DNA of 64,000 nucleotides, from assembly GCF_026151205.1 (NCBI RefSeq), contig NC_087076.1, positions 9,398,902-9,462,901 on the forward strand, read 5' to 3'. A program made the translations under genes and the position numbers. Numbering within the stretch: the stretch's first letter is position 1; each line of letters begins with the position of its first letter. Below are positions 1-11,217 of this stretch, in pieces. The stretch comes from Bolinopsis microptera (taxonomy: Eukaryota > Ctenophora > Tentaculata > Lobata > Bolinopsidae). The notes under the pieces are model-generated. The model ran no database searches. It worked only from the letters and a program-made list of their open reading frames with translations, and was not told the DNA's origin.

Positions 1-3000
1 GGTGGAATAGTTATAATGTTCATTTTACCATTCCTCTTCGGAATAGCCCCAATCAAAGCGTCTAAAATGAAAAACGCAGCTAGATTTACAAGCATTGCTA
101 GCTGTTTTGGAGGGGGTGTTTTCTTCGGGACATGCTTTACTCACTTAATACCAGAGGTAAGCGGAATGTTTACCTGGGAACAAATAGAGATTCGGCGGGA
201 TGACAGGCTGAGCGCCGCCCAGTAAGGGGAATGTATGCTTAACTTGTTTTCACATCATGTTTAGATGCCTTTAGAATTTTAGGAAGCGAACATAATAAAC
301 AAAATCGAATTAATCTTAATAGGAATCGATTGGATTGCTTGCTGGTAGAAAATACCAGCGTACCTATTACAACATATGATTTAGGAAATAAAGAACGGAT
401 AACTATTGAAACAATAGTTTGAAACGAAACATTATTTAAGCAAAGAAAAAAGAAATTTCCCTCAAAAAAATACTGAATAAGTTCAAAACATATGTCCTAC
501 TTTTCAGGTAGCAGTAGAGATAAACCTATGGCGAGACAGCAGTGACAACAACTTTCTGAAATCTCTACCAATAGCAGAGATACTGGAGTGTATTGGTTTT
601 GTGAGCATACTCCTGGTGGAGAGTATGGTGGACTCCCATGGGCATGGCCACAGTCACGGCCAGGTTAGTGCAATCCTAGTGCAGCCTTTTAACGGCCGTT
701 TAACGGCTGTTTTTCACTAGAGAAGACATTAAAGATAACATCAATTACATGTGATTACTGATTAGAGGTCAGCTGTTGTCAAATAATGGTAACAAGATAA
801 GAGAAAGCGGCCTGCAAGAGCCAACGAGTTCAAAGGAAAAATATGATAATTGTCTGCTTTTACAATAATTAAAGTAACCACATGGAATCAACACGACGGA
901 CTGTTCCGGCACAGTTTCAATTTCAAGGAATTTAAGCCATATAGAAGTGTACAAAGTAATGATGATGAATGCAATGACTTCTATGTATGTACTCAAGCAC
1001 TAAATTGGTAAACATATACATTATTGAAAGTAAATCATTTCAGCCATTAACAGACGCAAATGGGAACAAGGAAGAAACTGTATCATTAAAAGAGATGGGT
1101 CAGTGTAATTTATTAGCAAATACGTTCTAAATTTCCGGTGAAAAAATCAACATGAAAAAAGTTACCTTTTCTGTGAAGTTCTACAATGGTAACATTTTAT
1201 TGCTGCAATTAAATGGTCCGAATCAAATTAATCTCTATAATTACACCCAGGTGAGACGTCTTCTTTGAGGATAAGCTCTGTCAATCCCCCACCTGTAGCA
1301 CAGCCCAAGGTAAATCTAACTTGAAGTTGAATATAAAACACCTAGTTATAAATTATCAACAGAAGGAAAGTCAAAAGGAGGCTGGGACCTATAATGATAA
1401 TAATGGTACTCGACTCAGTTATAAGTTGAATTATAAAGGTGGTGCCTCATGATGCTGCCTGTGCTCATCTGGTCCCTGATTATCAGGGTAATCGTCCTAC
1501 ACACCGTACAGCTGCTCGATAGTATGGAGATTAGAGATATTGACAGTTCTATTATTGCACGTCACCTGTACTTCCAGACCGATTATATCATTAGCTTTGT
1601 CCAGCGTGGCTTTGAGTGGGTGTAATCATGTATTTGATCAGAATCTATTAAGAACAATGTGCGAAATGCAAATGTATTTTACCCCGCCAATTGCATAATT
1701 AATTAGGTACCAAGCTTGACAAATATTGAGAAGATCATTTCGGACATATTTTATTTTCACCACGCCACTGAAATCATTATAAATCCAATGTGAAATGTAA
1801 AATTGAGTACCTAAAGTAGATACGATAAAGTTAGCACATTGAAACTTGATACGATTCCTAAAGTTATAAAGGTCCCATAGCTTCTAATTACAACTTTTTT
1901 ATCTACAGTTTAAGAAATGTTTGGCTGGAAGCTATATGGGGCCTTTAAGTTGAAACTATATTTCAGAAAAAAAGCGTAGGAGTGTTGATATTCGCACTAG
2001 CTGTTCACTCTGTATTCGAAGGACTAGCTATTGGCGTGGAAGCAAAAACGATGACCTTCATCCAACTTGCTGGAGCAATACTTATACACAAATGTGTGGT
2101 GGCGTTTGCTGTGGGAACCCGGCTTATAGACGCTGGATTGAAAATTAAGTGAGTTTTCTAAAAATTATGCTTTATAGGTCCACACATGAGAGTAAGGGAA
2201 CTTATAAGTTATACGTGCAATATATATTGCATGATAATCATTCAGTACCTAAGTAGAGGATTGGTCCAACGACCAACGTCCATAATGGTCGTTTTAGGAT
2301 ATATTTGAGGCATATGGTTGTAAATTGTCCTTTTTTCAATATCTTTTGTTCATAAGTCTAGGATTTAACTTTTAAGTACCAGGTGAGACTAAATCTTTCA
2401 GTAGTTTCTGAGCCTCAATGCACAAAATAATTCCATATTCCTCTTACCGATGTTAACGTAATCAGAAAGATTGACAGTAATTCTGGGGTTTAATTGGTCA
2501 ATAATGAATATTAATCGGTTGATTGCTGTCAAATGTCAAAAAACATGCCTCACCTCCCCACCAGAATCCACATCTATTAACACACCCATTCCTCAGAGGC
2601 ATTCTAACGAGTTTGACGATATTTTGTATAAGTACGCCAATAGGTATTGCGGTAGCTATGGGGATATTAGAGACTCTTGCTTCAGGATCTCATACAACTA
2701 TGGCTCTTGTTTCAGGTTTGTGGTTATGTAAGACGCTAAAAATTGTGGGTAGTTATAATATCCGAGAACATAAACGAGCATACTGGCGTCCAGTTACTGC
2801 AAGAAGCATAACGATAAGATTTAAAAATCAATCAATTCCGAGTATTTTGTCACAGTTAAATTACACATTCATAACTAAGAAGTTTTCCGCTACAGGTTTG
2901 ATACAGGGTCTGAGTACAGGTTTCTTCCTTTATATCACATTTGTTGAGATGATCTGCGATGAGATCAGGGACGGCAAAGATATGATGCTCAAGGTGAGAT

Positions 3001-3223
3001 ATTTTCCTGTTTTTAGCTATATTTAAATTTATTGTACAGACTTGAAGTCAAATTAATCCGCAATACCCATGGTATCCAATGATACTGAAGATGATTTTCG
3101 TCACGAAATAAATTCAATGGTAAAATTTCTTCGCAGACGCTGTTTCTAGCTATTGGAGTACTTATCATCGCTACCTCGACTGTAGTACACAACTACAGTA
3201 TGCTGATACGAATGGACAATTAG
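1..3223 (+). CDS. ZIP zinc/iron transporter (SLC39, ZIP1/2/3-like), 3' portion, eight exons
   Basis: A multi-pass membrane protein expected to move zinc or a related divalent metal into the cytosol. Exons joined by GT-AG introns with matching phases: 1-156 (open at the window edge), 508-663, 1044-1098, 1251-1309, 1967-2148, 2597-2715, 2896-2993, 3137-3223. Together they give about 303 residues and a stop; only the N-terminus (about TM1) is missing, so full length would be near the ~320 aa of animal ZIP1-3. Visible signatures: a TM2 segment around SCFGGGVFFGTCF, a His-rich cytosolic loop HGHGHSHG at the end of the second exon, the TM4 motif HSVFEGLAIG with its metal-binding His and Glu, the TM5 motif HKCVVAFAVG, a TM6 segment with STPIGIAVA, and TM7 GLSTGFFLYITFVEM. 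The 55-nt and 59-nt loop exons are the least certain, but their phases fit exactly. The weakest donor is G|GTCAGT after 1098. Confidence 0.9.
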
Positions 3224-3315
3224 CTTCTTAATTAATTACTCTAAGTTTATTACCCCCAACCTCAGCAGCCCTCCCTTTAATCACAATGAAACATCATTCA
3301 CAGTTGTTTTACAGG

Positions 3316-3495
3316 GGTCCGGACTCTAGGGCGTAAGACTCTAGGGCGTAAGACTCTAGGGTCTTAGGGTTAGGGTTAGGGTTAGGGTTAGGGTTAGGGT
3401 TAGGGTTAGGGTTTGGGTTTGGGTTAGGGTTAGGGTTAGGGTTAGGGTTAGGATAAGGGTTAGGGTTAGGGTTAGGGTGATGGTTAGGGTTAGGG
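3316..3495. mobile_element. Telomere-repeat MITE, one-ended copy with target-site duplication
   Basis: Starts GGGTCCGGACTCTAGGGCG, repeats the GACTCTAGGGCGTAA module, then runs into about 20 TTAGGG-type hexamers with variants, and ends TTAGGGCGG. It is flanked by an 8-9 bp direct repeat ((G)TTTTACAG), and the duplicate locus near 7626-7640 has the empty site with one TTTTACAG. It lacks the right terminal inverted repeat seen in the fuller copies at 22.26 and 34.39 kb. Confidence 0.75.
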
Positions 3496-4107
3496 CGGTT
3501 TTACAGCTGTCCGATTATTGTGGTGAGTAATGATATGAGCAATAATCACAGCGGACCGGACCTTTATAGAGATTCGATCGATTAGGATGTTAATTATGAG
3601 TTTTTCCAATTGTGTTTTACGCCTAATTAGAGTCTGGCTTAAACGTGTTTCTACAAATTGATCAATTTAAGTGTAACGAGGAACATCCCTATACCCATCC
3701 ATAATATTCCATATTAAAATATTTTTAACACTAAATTATTATTCCGGTTTAACATCCGTTGAGCTTTTGGTATGTAAAATGTTTATTCATCGTGTACAAT
3801 GCGTGAAAACTGAAAGATGCAGATTTTTTATTTTGTAAATCGAACGTTGAATAGGATTTATATTCGTTGAGGACAACACATCATTTTCAATTATAAAAAT
3901 AGTTTTTTTTTATTTATTCGATAAACATGATGAACAATTAATATCAATTTGCCAAATGAAATAATCCCCGAAAATGTTTACATTGATGAATTGATGAATG
4001 AATTGATGACAAATTTTCATTGAGGGATGATAACTAGAGGCAAAATAAGGTGCTGTGGTTTACGAATGATATCCTAACATGAACCACCTTATCATAATTA
4101 TCACGGA

Positions 4108-4196
4108 CATTACGTTCACGCTGAAGACCTTAGCGTGAATAATTATGTTTGTGATAATAATGTCTGTGGCATTATGGTCCGGTAAATATTTCCATT
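4108..4196. repeat. Short hairpin / possible MITE
   Basis: TTCACGCT, a 9-nt loop and AGCGTGAA form a perfect 8-bp stem. Imperfect inverted flanks (GGACATTA and TAATGTCT) extend it to about 90 bp. The duplicate has the same structure near 8147-8245. The ACCTTATC...GGACATTA...GTTCACG edge recalls the ACCTTATCGGAC family at 14.2, 42.55 and 57.9 kb, but the relationship is weak. Confidence 0.35.
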
Positions 4197-4748
4197 GATT
4201 TTAGTGTGTGTGTGTCCCTAGTCCTACATATGCGTAGACATGTGTGTTGCTGATAACTAGATTAGCTTATTATAGGATAAATATTATCACTCCTCAGTCA
4301 CATTCTAGAATTCGGAAAAAAAGTAAGAGATGAGCCAAAAAACAGATTTTCGTGAGTATCTTAAAAACTAAGCACTTGAGACCTTATATTGCTTCATAAC
4401 TTGTTTATAAATAAGGCTATTGCAGTTATTTTAGGCCAATATTCAAGTCTCTAAGTCTTTTAGAAGCCGAGATACAAAAATCCCAAATTTTCGCCTGAGG
4501 GCAATTTAGAAATTTCGCCCTGTAGGACTGGGACTAGCGATACAAAATGGGTACCTATGACTTTGGTTTGGACTGACCTAATGAAACTGAAAGACCCTGT
4601 GTTGTCGAAAAATTGTGGACATGGAAGTGCACACTCAACTACACTGAACACTCTGCTACTAGTACTAGAGTAATAGCAACTACAAACTTCTGAAGCAAAT
4701 AGTAGTGCTATAACATATTTTTCTGAAAAATTGTTACACAGAAGTCTT

Positions 4749-7541
4749 TACATGCTTTACTCACTTTAATACCAGAGGTAAGCGGAATGTTTACCTGGGA
4801 ACAAATAGAGATTCGGCGGGATGACAGGCTGAGCGCCGCCCAGTAAGGGGAATGTATGCTTAACTTGTTTTCACATCATGTTTAGATGCCTTTAGAATTT
4901 TAGGAAGCGAACATGATAAACAAAATCGAATTAATCTTAATAGGAATCGATTGGATTGCTTGCTGGTAGAAAATACCAGCGTACCTATTACAACATATGA
5001 TTTAGGAAATAAAGAACGGATAACTATTGAAACAATAGTTTGAAACGAAACATTATTTAAGCAAAGAAAAAAGAAATTTCCCTCAAAAAAATACTGAATA
5101 AGTTCAAAACATGTCCTACTTTTCAGGTAGCAGTAGAGATAAACCTATGGCGAGACAGCAGTGACAACAACTTTCTGAAATCTCTACCAATAGCAGAGAT
5201 ACTGGAGTGTATTGGTTTTGTGAGCATACTCCTGGTGGAGAGTATGGTGGACTCCCATGGGCATGGCCACAGTCACGGCCAGGTTAGTGCAATCCTAATG
5301 CAGCCTTTTAACGGCTGTTTTTCACTAAAGAAGACATTAAAGATAACATCAATTACATGTGATTACTGATTAGAGGTCAGCTGTTGTCGAATAATGGTAA
5401 CAAGATAAAAGAAAGCGGCCTGCAAGAGCCAACGAGTTCAAAGGAAAAATATGATAATTGTCTGCTTTTACAATAATTAAAGTAACCACATGGAATCAAC
5501 ACGACGGACTGTTCCGACACAGTTTCAATTTCAAGGAATTTAAGCCATATAGAAGTGTACAAAGTAATGATGATGATGCATGCAATGACTTCTATGTATG
5601 TACTCAAGCACTAAATTGGTAAACAACAATGTAGACATATACATTATTGAAAGTAAATCATTTCAGCCATTAACAGACGCAAATGGGAACAAGGAAGAAA
5701 CTGTATCATTAAAAGAGATGGGTCAGTGTAATTTATTAGCAAATACGTAATAAATTTCCGGTGAAAAAATCCACATGAAAAAAGTAACCTTTTCTGTGAA
5801 GTTCTACAATGGTAACATTTTATTGCTGCAATGGTCCGAATCACATTAATCTCTATAATTACACCCAGGTGAGACGTCTTCTTTGAGGATAAGCTCTGTC
5901 AATCCCCCACCTGTAGCACAGCCCAAGGTAAATCTAACTTGAAGTTGAATATAAAACACCTAGTTATAAATTATCAACAGAAGGAAAGTCAAAAGGAGGC
6001 TGGGACCTATAATGATAATAATGGTACTCGACTCAGTTATAAGTTGAATTATATAGGTGGTGCCTCATGGTGCTGCCTGCGGTCATCTGGTCCCTGATTA
6101 TCAGGGTAATCGTTTTACACACCGTACAGCTGCTCGATAGTATGGAGATTTGAGATATTGACAGTTCTATTATTGCACGTCACCTGTACTTCCAGACCGA
6201 TTATATCATTAGCTTTGTCCAGCGTGGCTTTGAGTGGGTGTAATCATGTATTTGATCAGAATCTATTAAGAACAATGTGCGAAATGCAAATGTATTTTAC
6301 CCCGCCAATTGCATCATTTAGGTACTGCAAGCTAGACAAAGATTGAGAAGATCATTTCGGACATATTTTATTTTAATTTTTCACCACCCCACTGAAATCA
6401 TTATAAATCTAATGTGAAATGTAAAATTGAGTACCTAAAGTAGATACGATAAAGTTAGCACATTGAAACTTGATACGATTCCTAAAGTTATAAAGGTCCC
6501 ATAGCATCCAATTACAACTTTGATATCTACAGTTTAAGAAATGTTTGGCTGGAAGCTATATGGGGCCTAATTTAGTTGAAACTATATTTCAGAAAAAAAG
6601 CGTAGGAGTGTTGATATTCGCACTAGCTGTTCACTCTGTATTCGAAGGACTAGCTATTGGCGTGGAAGCAAAAACGATGACCTTCATCCAACTTGCTGGA
6701 GCAATACTTATACACAAATGTGTGGTGGCGTTTGCTGTGGGAACCCGGCTTATAGACGCTGAGTTTTCTAAAAATTATGCTTTATAGGTCCACACATGAG
6801 AGTAAGGGAACTTATAAGTTATACGTGCAATATATATTGCATGATAATCATTTAGTACCTAAGTAGAGGATTGGTCAAACGACCAACGTCTATAATGGTC
6901 GTTTTAGGATATGATTGAGGCATATGGTCGTAAATTGTCCTTTTGCAATATCTTTTGTTCATAATTCTAGGATTCAACTTTTAGTTTTAAGTACCAGGTG
7001 AGACTAAATCTTTCAGTAGTTTCTGATCCTCAATGCACAAAATAATTCCATCTTCTTTACCGATGTTAACGTAATCAGAAAGATTGACAGTAATTCTGGG
7101 GTTTAATTGGTCAATAATGGGTATTAATCGGTTAATTGCTGTCAAATGTCAAAAACCATGTCTCACCTCCCCAGTACACATTCATAACTAAGAAGTTTTC
7201 CGCTACAGGTTTGATACAGGGTCTGAGTACAGGTTTCTTCCTTTATATCACATTTGTTGAGATGATCTGCGATGAGATCAGGGACGGCAAAGATATGATT
7301 CTCAAGGTGAGATATTTTCCTGTTTTTAGCTATATTTAAATTTATTGTACAGACTTGAAGTCAAATTAATCCGCAATGCCCATGGTATCCAATCCAATGA
7401 TACTGAAGATGATTTTCGTCACGAAATAAATTCAATGGTAAAATTTCTTTGCAGACGCTGTTTCTAGCTATTGGAGTACTTATCATCGCTACCTCGACTG
7501 TAGTACACAACTACAGTATGCTGATACGAATGGACAATTAG
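4749..7541 (+). pseudogene. Duplicated, broken ZIP transporter copy
   Basis: Second copy of the preceding ZIP gene inside a ~4.6 kb tandem duplication. It begins in the middle of the first window exon, with an extra T near 4767 that shifts frame, and has no upstream exons. Recognisable exons: 5127-5282 (His-rich loop), 5667-5721, 5869-5927, 6593-6760 (HSVFEGL and HKCVVAF motifs), 7209-7306 and 7455-7541 with the stop. Relative to copy 1, a 16-bp deletion after 6760 removes the end of the TM4/TM5 exon and its GT donor. A ~305-bp deletion near 7174 removes the whole TM6 exon. A normal ZIP protein cannot be made from it. It could instead be a null allele of the same locus assembled in tandem. 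Confidence 0.85.
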
Positions 7542-8333
7542 CTTCTTAATTAATTACTCTAAGTTTATTACCCCCAACCTTGCAGCAGCCCTCCCTTTAA
7601 TCACAATGCAACATCATTCACAATTGTTTTACAGCTGTCTGATTATTGTGGTGAGTAATGATATGAGCAATAATCACAGCGGACCGGACCTTGTGTTTTA
7701 CGCATAATTAGAGTCTGGCTTAAACGTGTTTCTACAAATTGATCAATTTAAGTGTAACGAGGAACATCCCTATACCCATCCATAATAAAAGTATTTTTAA
7801 CACTAAATTATTATCCGGTTTAACATCCGTTGAGCTTTTGGTATGTAAAATGTTTATTCATCGTGTACAATGCGTGAAAGATGCAGATTTTTTATTTTGT
7901 AAATCGAACGTTGAATAGGATTTATATTTGTTGAGGACAACACATCATTTTCAATTATAAAAATAGTTTTTTTAAATTTATTCGATAAACATGATGAACA
8001 ATTAATATCAATTTGCCAAATGAAATAATCCCCGAAAATGTTTACATTGATGAATTGATGAATGAATTGATGACAAATTTTCATTGAGGGATGATAACTA
8101 GAGGCAAAATAAGGTGCTGTGGTTTACGAATGATATCCTAACACGAACCACCTTATCATAATTATCACGGACATTACGTTCACGCTGAAGACCTTAGCGT
8201 GAATAATTATGTTTGTGATAATAATGTCTGTGGCATTATGGTCCGGTAAATATTTCCATTGATTTTAGTGTGTGTGTGTCCTATAGTCCTACACATGCGT
8301 AGACATGTGTGTTGCTGATAACTAGATTAGCTT

Positions 8334-9369
8334 GATTTGATTTGAAACTTTTACAAAATAGCAAGTATGCAAATGTACAGCAATTCGAACAAAAATATAA
8401 AATGGGCCGAAATGTATAAATGCTAAAAAGCGTGGGTCAGTGAAACAAGTACAGAGGACAACTTTCAGAACAGGAGTTTTTTGGCCGCCCAAAGTCTCAA
8501 TAACATCACCTCCACCTAGTAATAAAATTATGAAACGTGAAAAGTGTGAAACAATCAAATAATAATGTATTTATATAATATAATTGTCTCTCAAATACAG
8601 ACAACGTCCGTTAACTCTTAAAATACCCCTACAAGTACATATTATACTGATCGGTGTCCGAGAAACATGAATTACGTCATCATGGTGCCTTCTTAACCCG
8701 GCTACAGACCTTCCCGTTACGGATGTAGTGGTCGAGATGAGTCTGTTCAGCCCTTTTCTTCTTCAGGTCAGTTACCACGTTCTTCCTTGCTGCACGCTCT
8801 TCACTGGATCTATCAGGACAGATCCATACATCTTTGTGTGCATCAGCCATCCTCAGTCTCCCTGTTTTCATCAGAATCTGATGAACTGCTGTTGAGCTTG
8901 GGACGGTGATCTTGACTGGTCGGATAGCCGTGATACCTGGCCTCTTCCAGCCGACTCTAGTCGCTTCAAAATGAGGTTTCTCCCCGATCTCCTCCAATAC
9001 TGCGGTTACCAGAGCTGGAAGCTGTTCTCCATCCTCTTCTTTCAGTCCAAACACTATCAGGTTCTTGCTCCTGTCCTCCTCTGCAGCCACACTCTTTATT
9101 ACATTCTTCAGAATTTTACTGTTGCAGACCGCACCATTTGTGCTGTTCTTTTGTACAGCGGCACTGTAGCTCTTAATCCCTGTCTCCACCGTTGTTTGTA
9201 CTGTCTCTTCAACTGACGTCTTAAACAACTGTAGTTGTTCGTCCTTCTGCACTAGCATCTGGTCCTGCAACCTGACCATCTTTTCCTTGTCTGCTAGTGC
9301 TTCCGTCTTGAGGCACTCAACGATTTCCATCATAGCGCTCATCTGACTACTCTGCCGTCAAATTGCCGT
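8334..9369 (-). mobile_element. ORF1-only non-LTR retroelement (half-LINE)
   Basis: Precise ~1.04 kb insertion in duplication copy 2: the empty site in copy 1 reads GATTAGCTTATTATAGG near 4260. It is flanked by only a short (3-bp, CTT) repeat. On the minus strand it starts near 9369, encodes one intact ORF1-type protein and ends in a short tandem CAAATCAAATC, as in CR1/L2-type LINE tails. There is no endonuclease or reverse transcriptase, so it must have been mobilised in trans. Confidence 0.7.
8680..9342 (-). CDS. LINE ORF1-like protein (coiled coil plus RRM-like domain)
   Basis: Intact 220-codon reading frame starting MSAMMEIVECLK, filling most of the half-LINE. Residues ~10-75 are charged and heptad-like, consistent with a coiled coil. 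Residues ~90-185 run from RSKNLIVFGLKEEDGE through GRLRMADAHKDVWICPDRSSE to the ARKNVVTDLKKKRAE helix, the layout of the RNA-binding domain of CR1/L2/RTE-type ORF1 proteins in invertebrates. The C-terminus has YIRNGKVCSRVK. The family role would be RNA binding and chaperoning in the retrotransposition particle. An uninterrupted frame in otherwise decaying sequence suggests a recent insertion. The subclade is not determined. Confidence 0.72.
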   Translation of the reverse strand: MSAMMEIVECLKTEALADKEKMVRLQDQMLVQKDEQLQLFKTSVEETVQTTVETGIKSYSAAVQKNSTNGAVCNSKILKNVIKSVAAEEDRSKNLIVFGLKEEDGEQLPALVTAVLEEIGEKPHFEATRVGWKRPGITAIRPVKITVPSSTAVHQILMKTGRLRMADAHKDVWICPDRSSEERAARKNVVTDLKKKRAEQTHLDHYIRNGKVCSRVKKAP

Positions 9370-9929
9370 CTTATTATAGGATAAATATTATCACTCCTCA
9401 GTCACATTCTAGAATTCGGAAAAAAAGTAAGAGATGAGCCAAAAAACAGATTTTCGTGAGTATCTTAAAAACTAAGCACTTGAGACCTTATATTGCTTCA
9501 TAACTTGTTTATAAATAAGGCTATTGCAGTTATTTTAGGCCAATATTCAAGTCTCTAAGTCTTTTAGAAGCCGAGATACAAAAATCCCAAATTTTCGCCT
9601 GAGGGCAATTTAGAAATTTCGCCCTGTAGGACTGGGACTAGCGATACAAAATGGGTACCTAGATGACTTTGGTTTGGACTGACCTAATGAAACTGAAAGA
9701 CCCTGTGTTGTCGAAAAATTGTGGACATGGAAGTGCACACTCAACTACACTGAACACTCTGCTACTAGTACTAGAGTAATAGCAACTACAAACTTCTGAA
9801 GCAAATAGTAGTGCTATAACATATTTTTCTGAAAAATTGTTACACAGAAGTCTTTTAGGGTTGAAGGAACCTTTTGAATCGACCGGTCGTACAAAAAAAC
9901 ATGGGTTTAGATACCAAACATATTATAAT

Positions 9930-10246
9930 GGCTGGGTGGCCTAGTTGCCGAGCTTCCGCCTTCTGTACAGAAGGTTCAGGGATCGAATCCCAGTGTCGCT
10001 CAGTCTAGGGAGTAGCTAAGGATTCATCGGATCTATGCGATCTCCTCGGTCGACTCAGCCGAATGATAGGAAATTTGATTGAGGGTTAAATGAGGAGGGG
10101 TGCCTGTGCCAAAAAGATCAAGAATCTTAGGATACTCCTTCAGAACATCTACAATGTAGTGTACTGTAAAACAAGGGTGGTCGAACTATTCAATGACCCT
10201 GTAGATGAGTCTACGAACTTTACAAATTATACAAATTATTATTATG
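9930..10246 (+). mobile_element. tRNA-derived SINE
   Basis: The first ~70 nt look tRNA-like: box A-like TGGCCTAGTTGCCGA near 9937, an anticodon-arm-like hairpin CCTTC...GAAGG, and a box B-like GGATCGAATCC near 9980. A non-tRNA body follows to about 10215, then a short ACAAATT tandem tail ending near 10246. This is the architecture of a Pol III SINE with a LINE-type tail. The short ORF across it (10090-10338) is not a gene. Confidence 0.65.
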
Positions 10247-10440
10247 TCAGGAAATCGATTTTGAACAATTTTTATCAATCGCGACTGAAAAATTTGGCAC
10301 GTGAAATATTATTTCTTCAGTTATTTGCAAAAAAATAAGTGTTTTAGAGCTTCAAGAACCTTTCCAATCGATTCGACGTGCAAAAAACATAGATATAGAC
10401 CCCTAACATGTTAGGAATGACATTATATATATTTCTCTTA

Positions 10441-11210
10441 AATTGCGCCTGGACATTTTGGTACCAAAAATGGGCGTGGCCAAATGGGCAATTTTCCCGA
10501 TCTGAATTTTAGGGCTCCGAAGTTTTTTCGGTTCTAAAGACCTTTGAGAACCCCTTAAACAAATTTCAGCCCTCTACTATGAAATGCAGGTTTTGGTCTG
10601 ATTTTAACCGTAACTGACCGGACTAATAATATAAGTAATCTAATGAGGCAAGGTTTGCAGAATACTGCACTCTTATTGGCTAGTGAAAGGTCCGTGAAAT
10701 TGAAACATTCGGTCCGTGAAAAAGTGATAATTATGACCGATAAGTTATATTAAATTTGATATAAAGATAGTGTGATATTCCATGGATGCTAAGATCAAAG
10801 AGTTACGCAACACGAATAACGGGTAACCTTTGCGTACCAAATGTAATCTGGTGCACTGCAACTAGTGTTCCCATAGTAATCTAATGAGGCAAGGTTTGCA
10901 GAATACTGCACTCTTATTGGCTAGTGAAAGGTCCGTGAAATTGAAACATTCGGTCCGTGAAAAAGTGATAATTATGACCGATAAGTTATATTAAATTTGA
11001 TATAAAGATAGTGTGATATTCCATTGATGCTAAGATCAAAGAGTTAAGCAACACGAATAACGGGTAACCTTTGCGTACCAAATGTAATCTGATACACTGC
11101 AACTCGTGTTCCTATAGTAATTTAATGAGGCCAGGTTTGCAGAATACTGCACTCTTATTGGCTAGTGAAAGGTCCACGGCTTCTTCGCATTGGATGATGA
11201 ACATGTTTGT
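10441..11210 (+). repeat. Outer inverted segment, left side
   Basis: 10441-10640 (AATTGCGCCTGGACATTTTGG onwards) and the following repeat modules reappear inverted at about 50601-51360. They lie outside the main palindrome arms (12701-44232) and are either a remnant of a longer inverted duplication or two insertions of one repeat family. Confidence 0.75.
10635..11177 (+). repeat. 241-bp tandem repeat, 2.2 units
   Basis: Units start at 10635, 10876 and 11117 (GTAATCTAATGAGGCAAGG). The first two are nearly identical. The third ends after about 60 bp at the GGTCCACGG divergence point. The AATACTGCACTCTTATTGG module also occurs inverted at about 50655 and 51120. Confidence 0.85.
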
Positions 11211-11217
11211 CGGGAAG

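Larger units (their letters stand above)
133..4748 (+). repeat. Tandem segmental duplication, copy 1
   Basis: The segment from about 133 (ACATGCTTTACTCAC) to 4748 (CAGAAGTCTT) recurs head-to-tail at 4749-9855 with only scattered substitutions and a few indels. It contains ZIP exons, the 3' flank and about 1.5 kb of downstream AT-rich DNA. The breakpoint lies inside a coding exon, with no long homology at the junction (AGTCTT|TACATGC). Confidence 0.9.
4749..9855 (+). repeat. Tandem segmental duplication, copy 2
   Basis: Second copy of 133-4748. It is longer because of a ~1.04 kb insertion at 8334-9369, and it lacks the ~190-bp telomere-repeat insertion present in copy 1 at about 3317-3495. 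Homology ends at 9855, where copy 1 continues into the start of copy 2 and copy 2 continues into unrelated sequence (TTAGGGTTGAAGG). Confidence 0.88.

Noticed and set aside
2471-2731. 86-codon plus-strand frame overlapping the ZIP TM6 exon
   Set aside because: Out of frame with the splice-supported ZIP exon at 2597-2715.
3360-3480. A true chromosome end (telomere)
   Set aside because: The hexamers are internal, degenerate and flanked by a target duplication; the other copies have inverted ends on both sides.
8971-9216. 81-codon plus-strand frame
   Set aside because: Antisense shadow of the ORF1-like gene.
9931-10003. A functional tRNA gene
   Set aside because: Box A and box B are tRNA-like, but the acceptor stem does not pair well and the sequence continues into a SINE body with a LINE-type tail.
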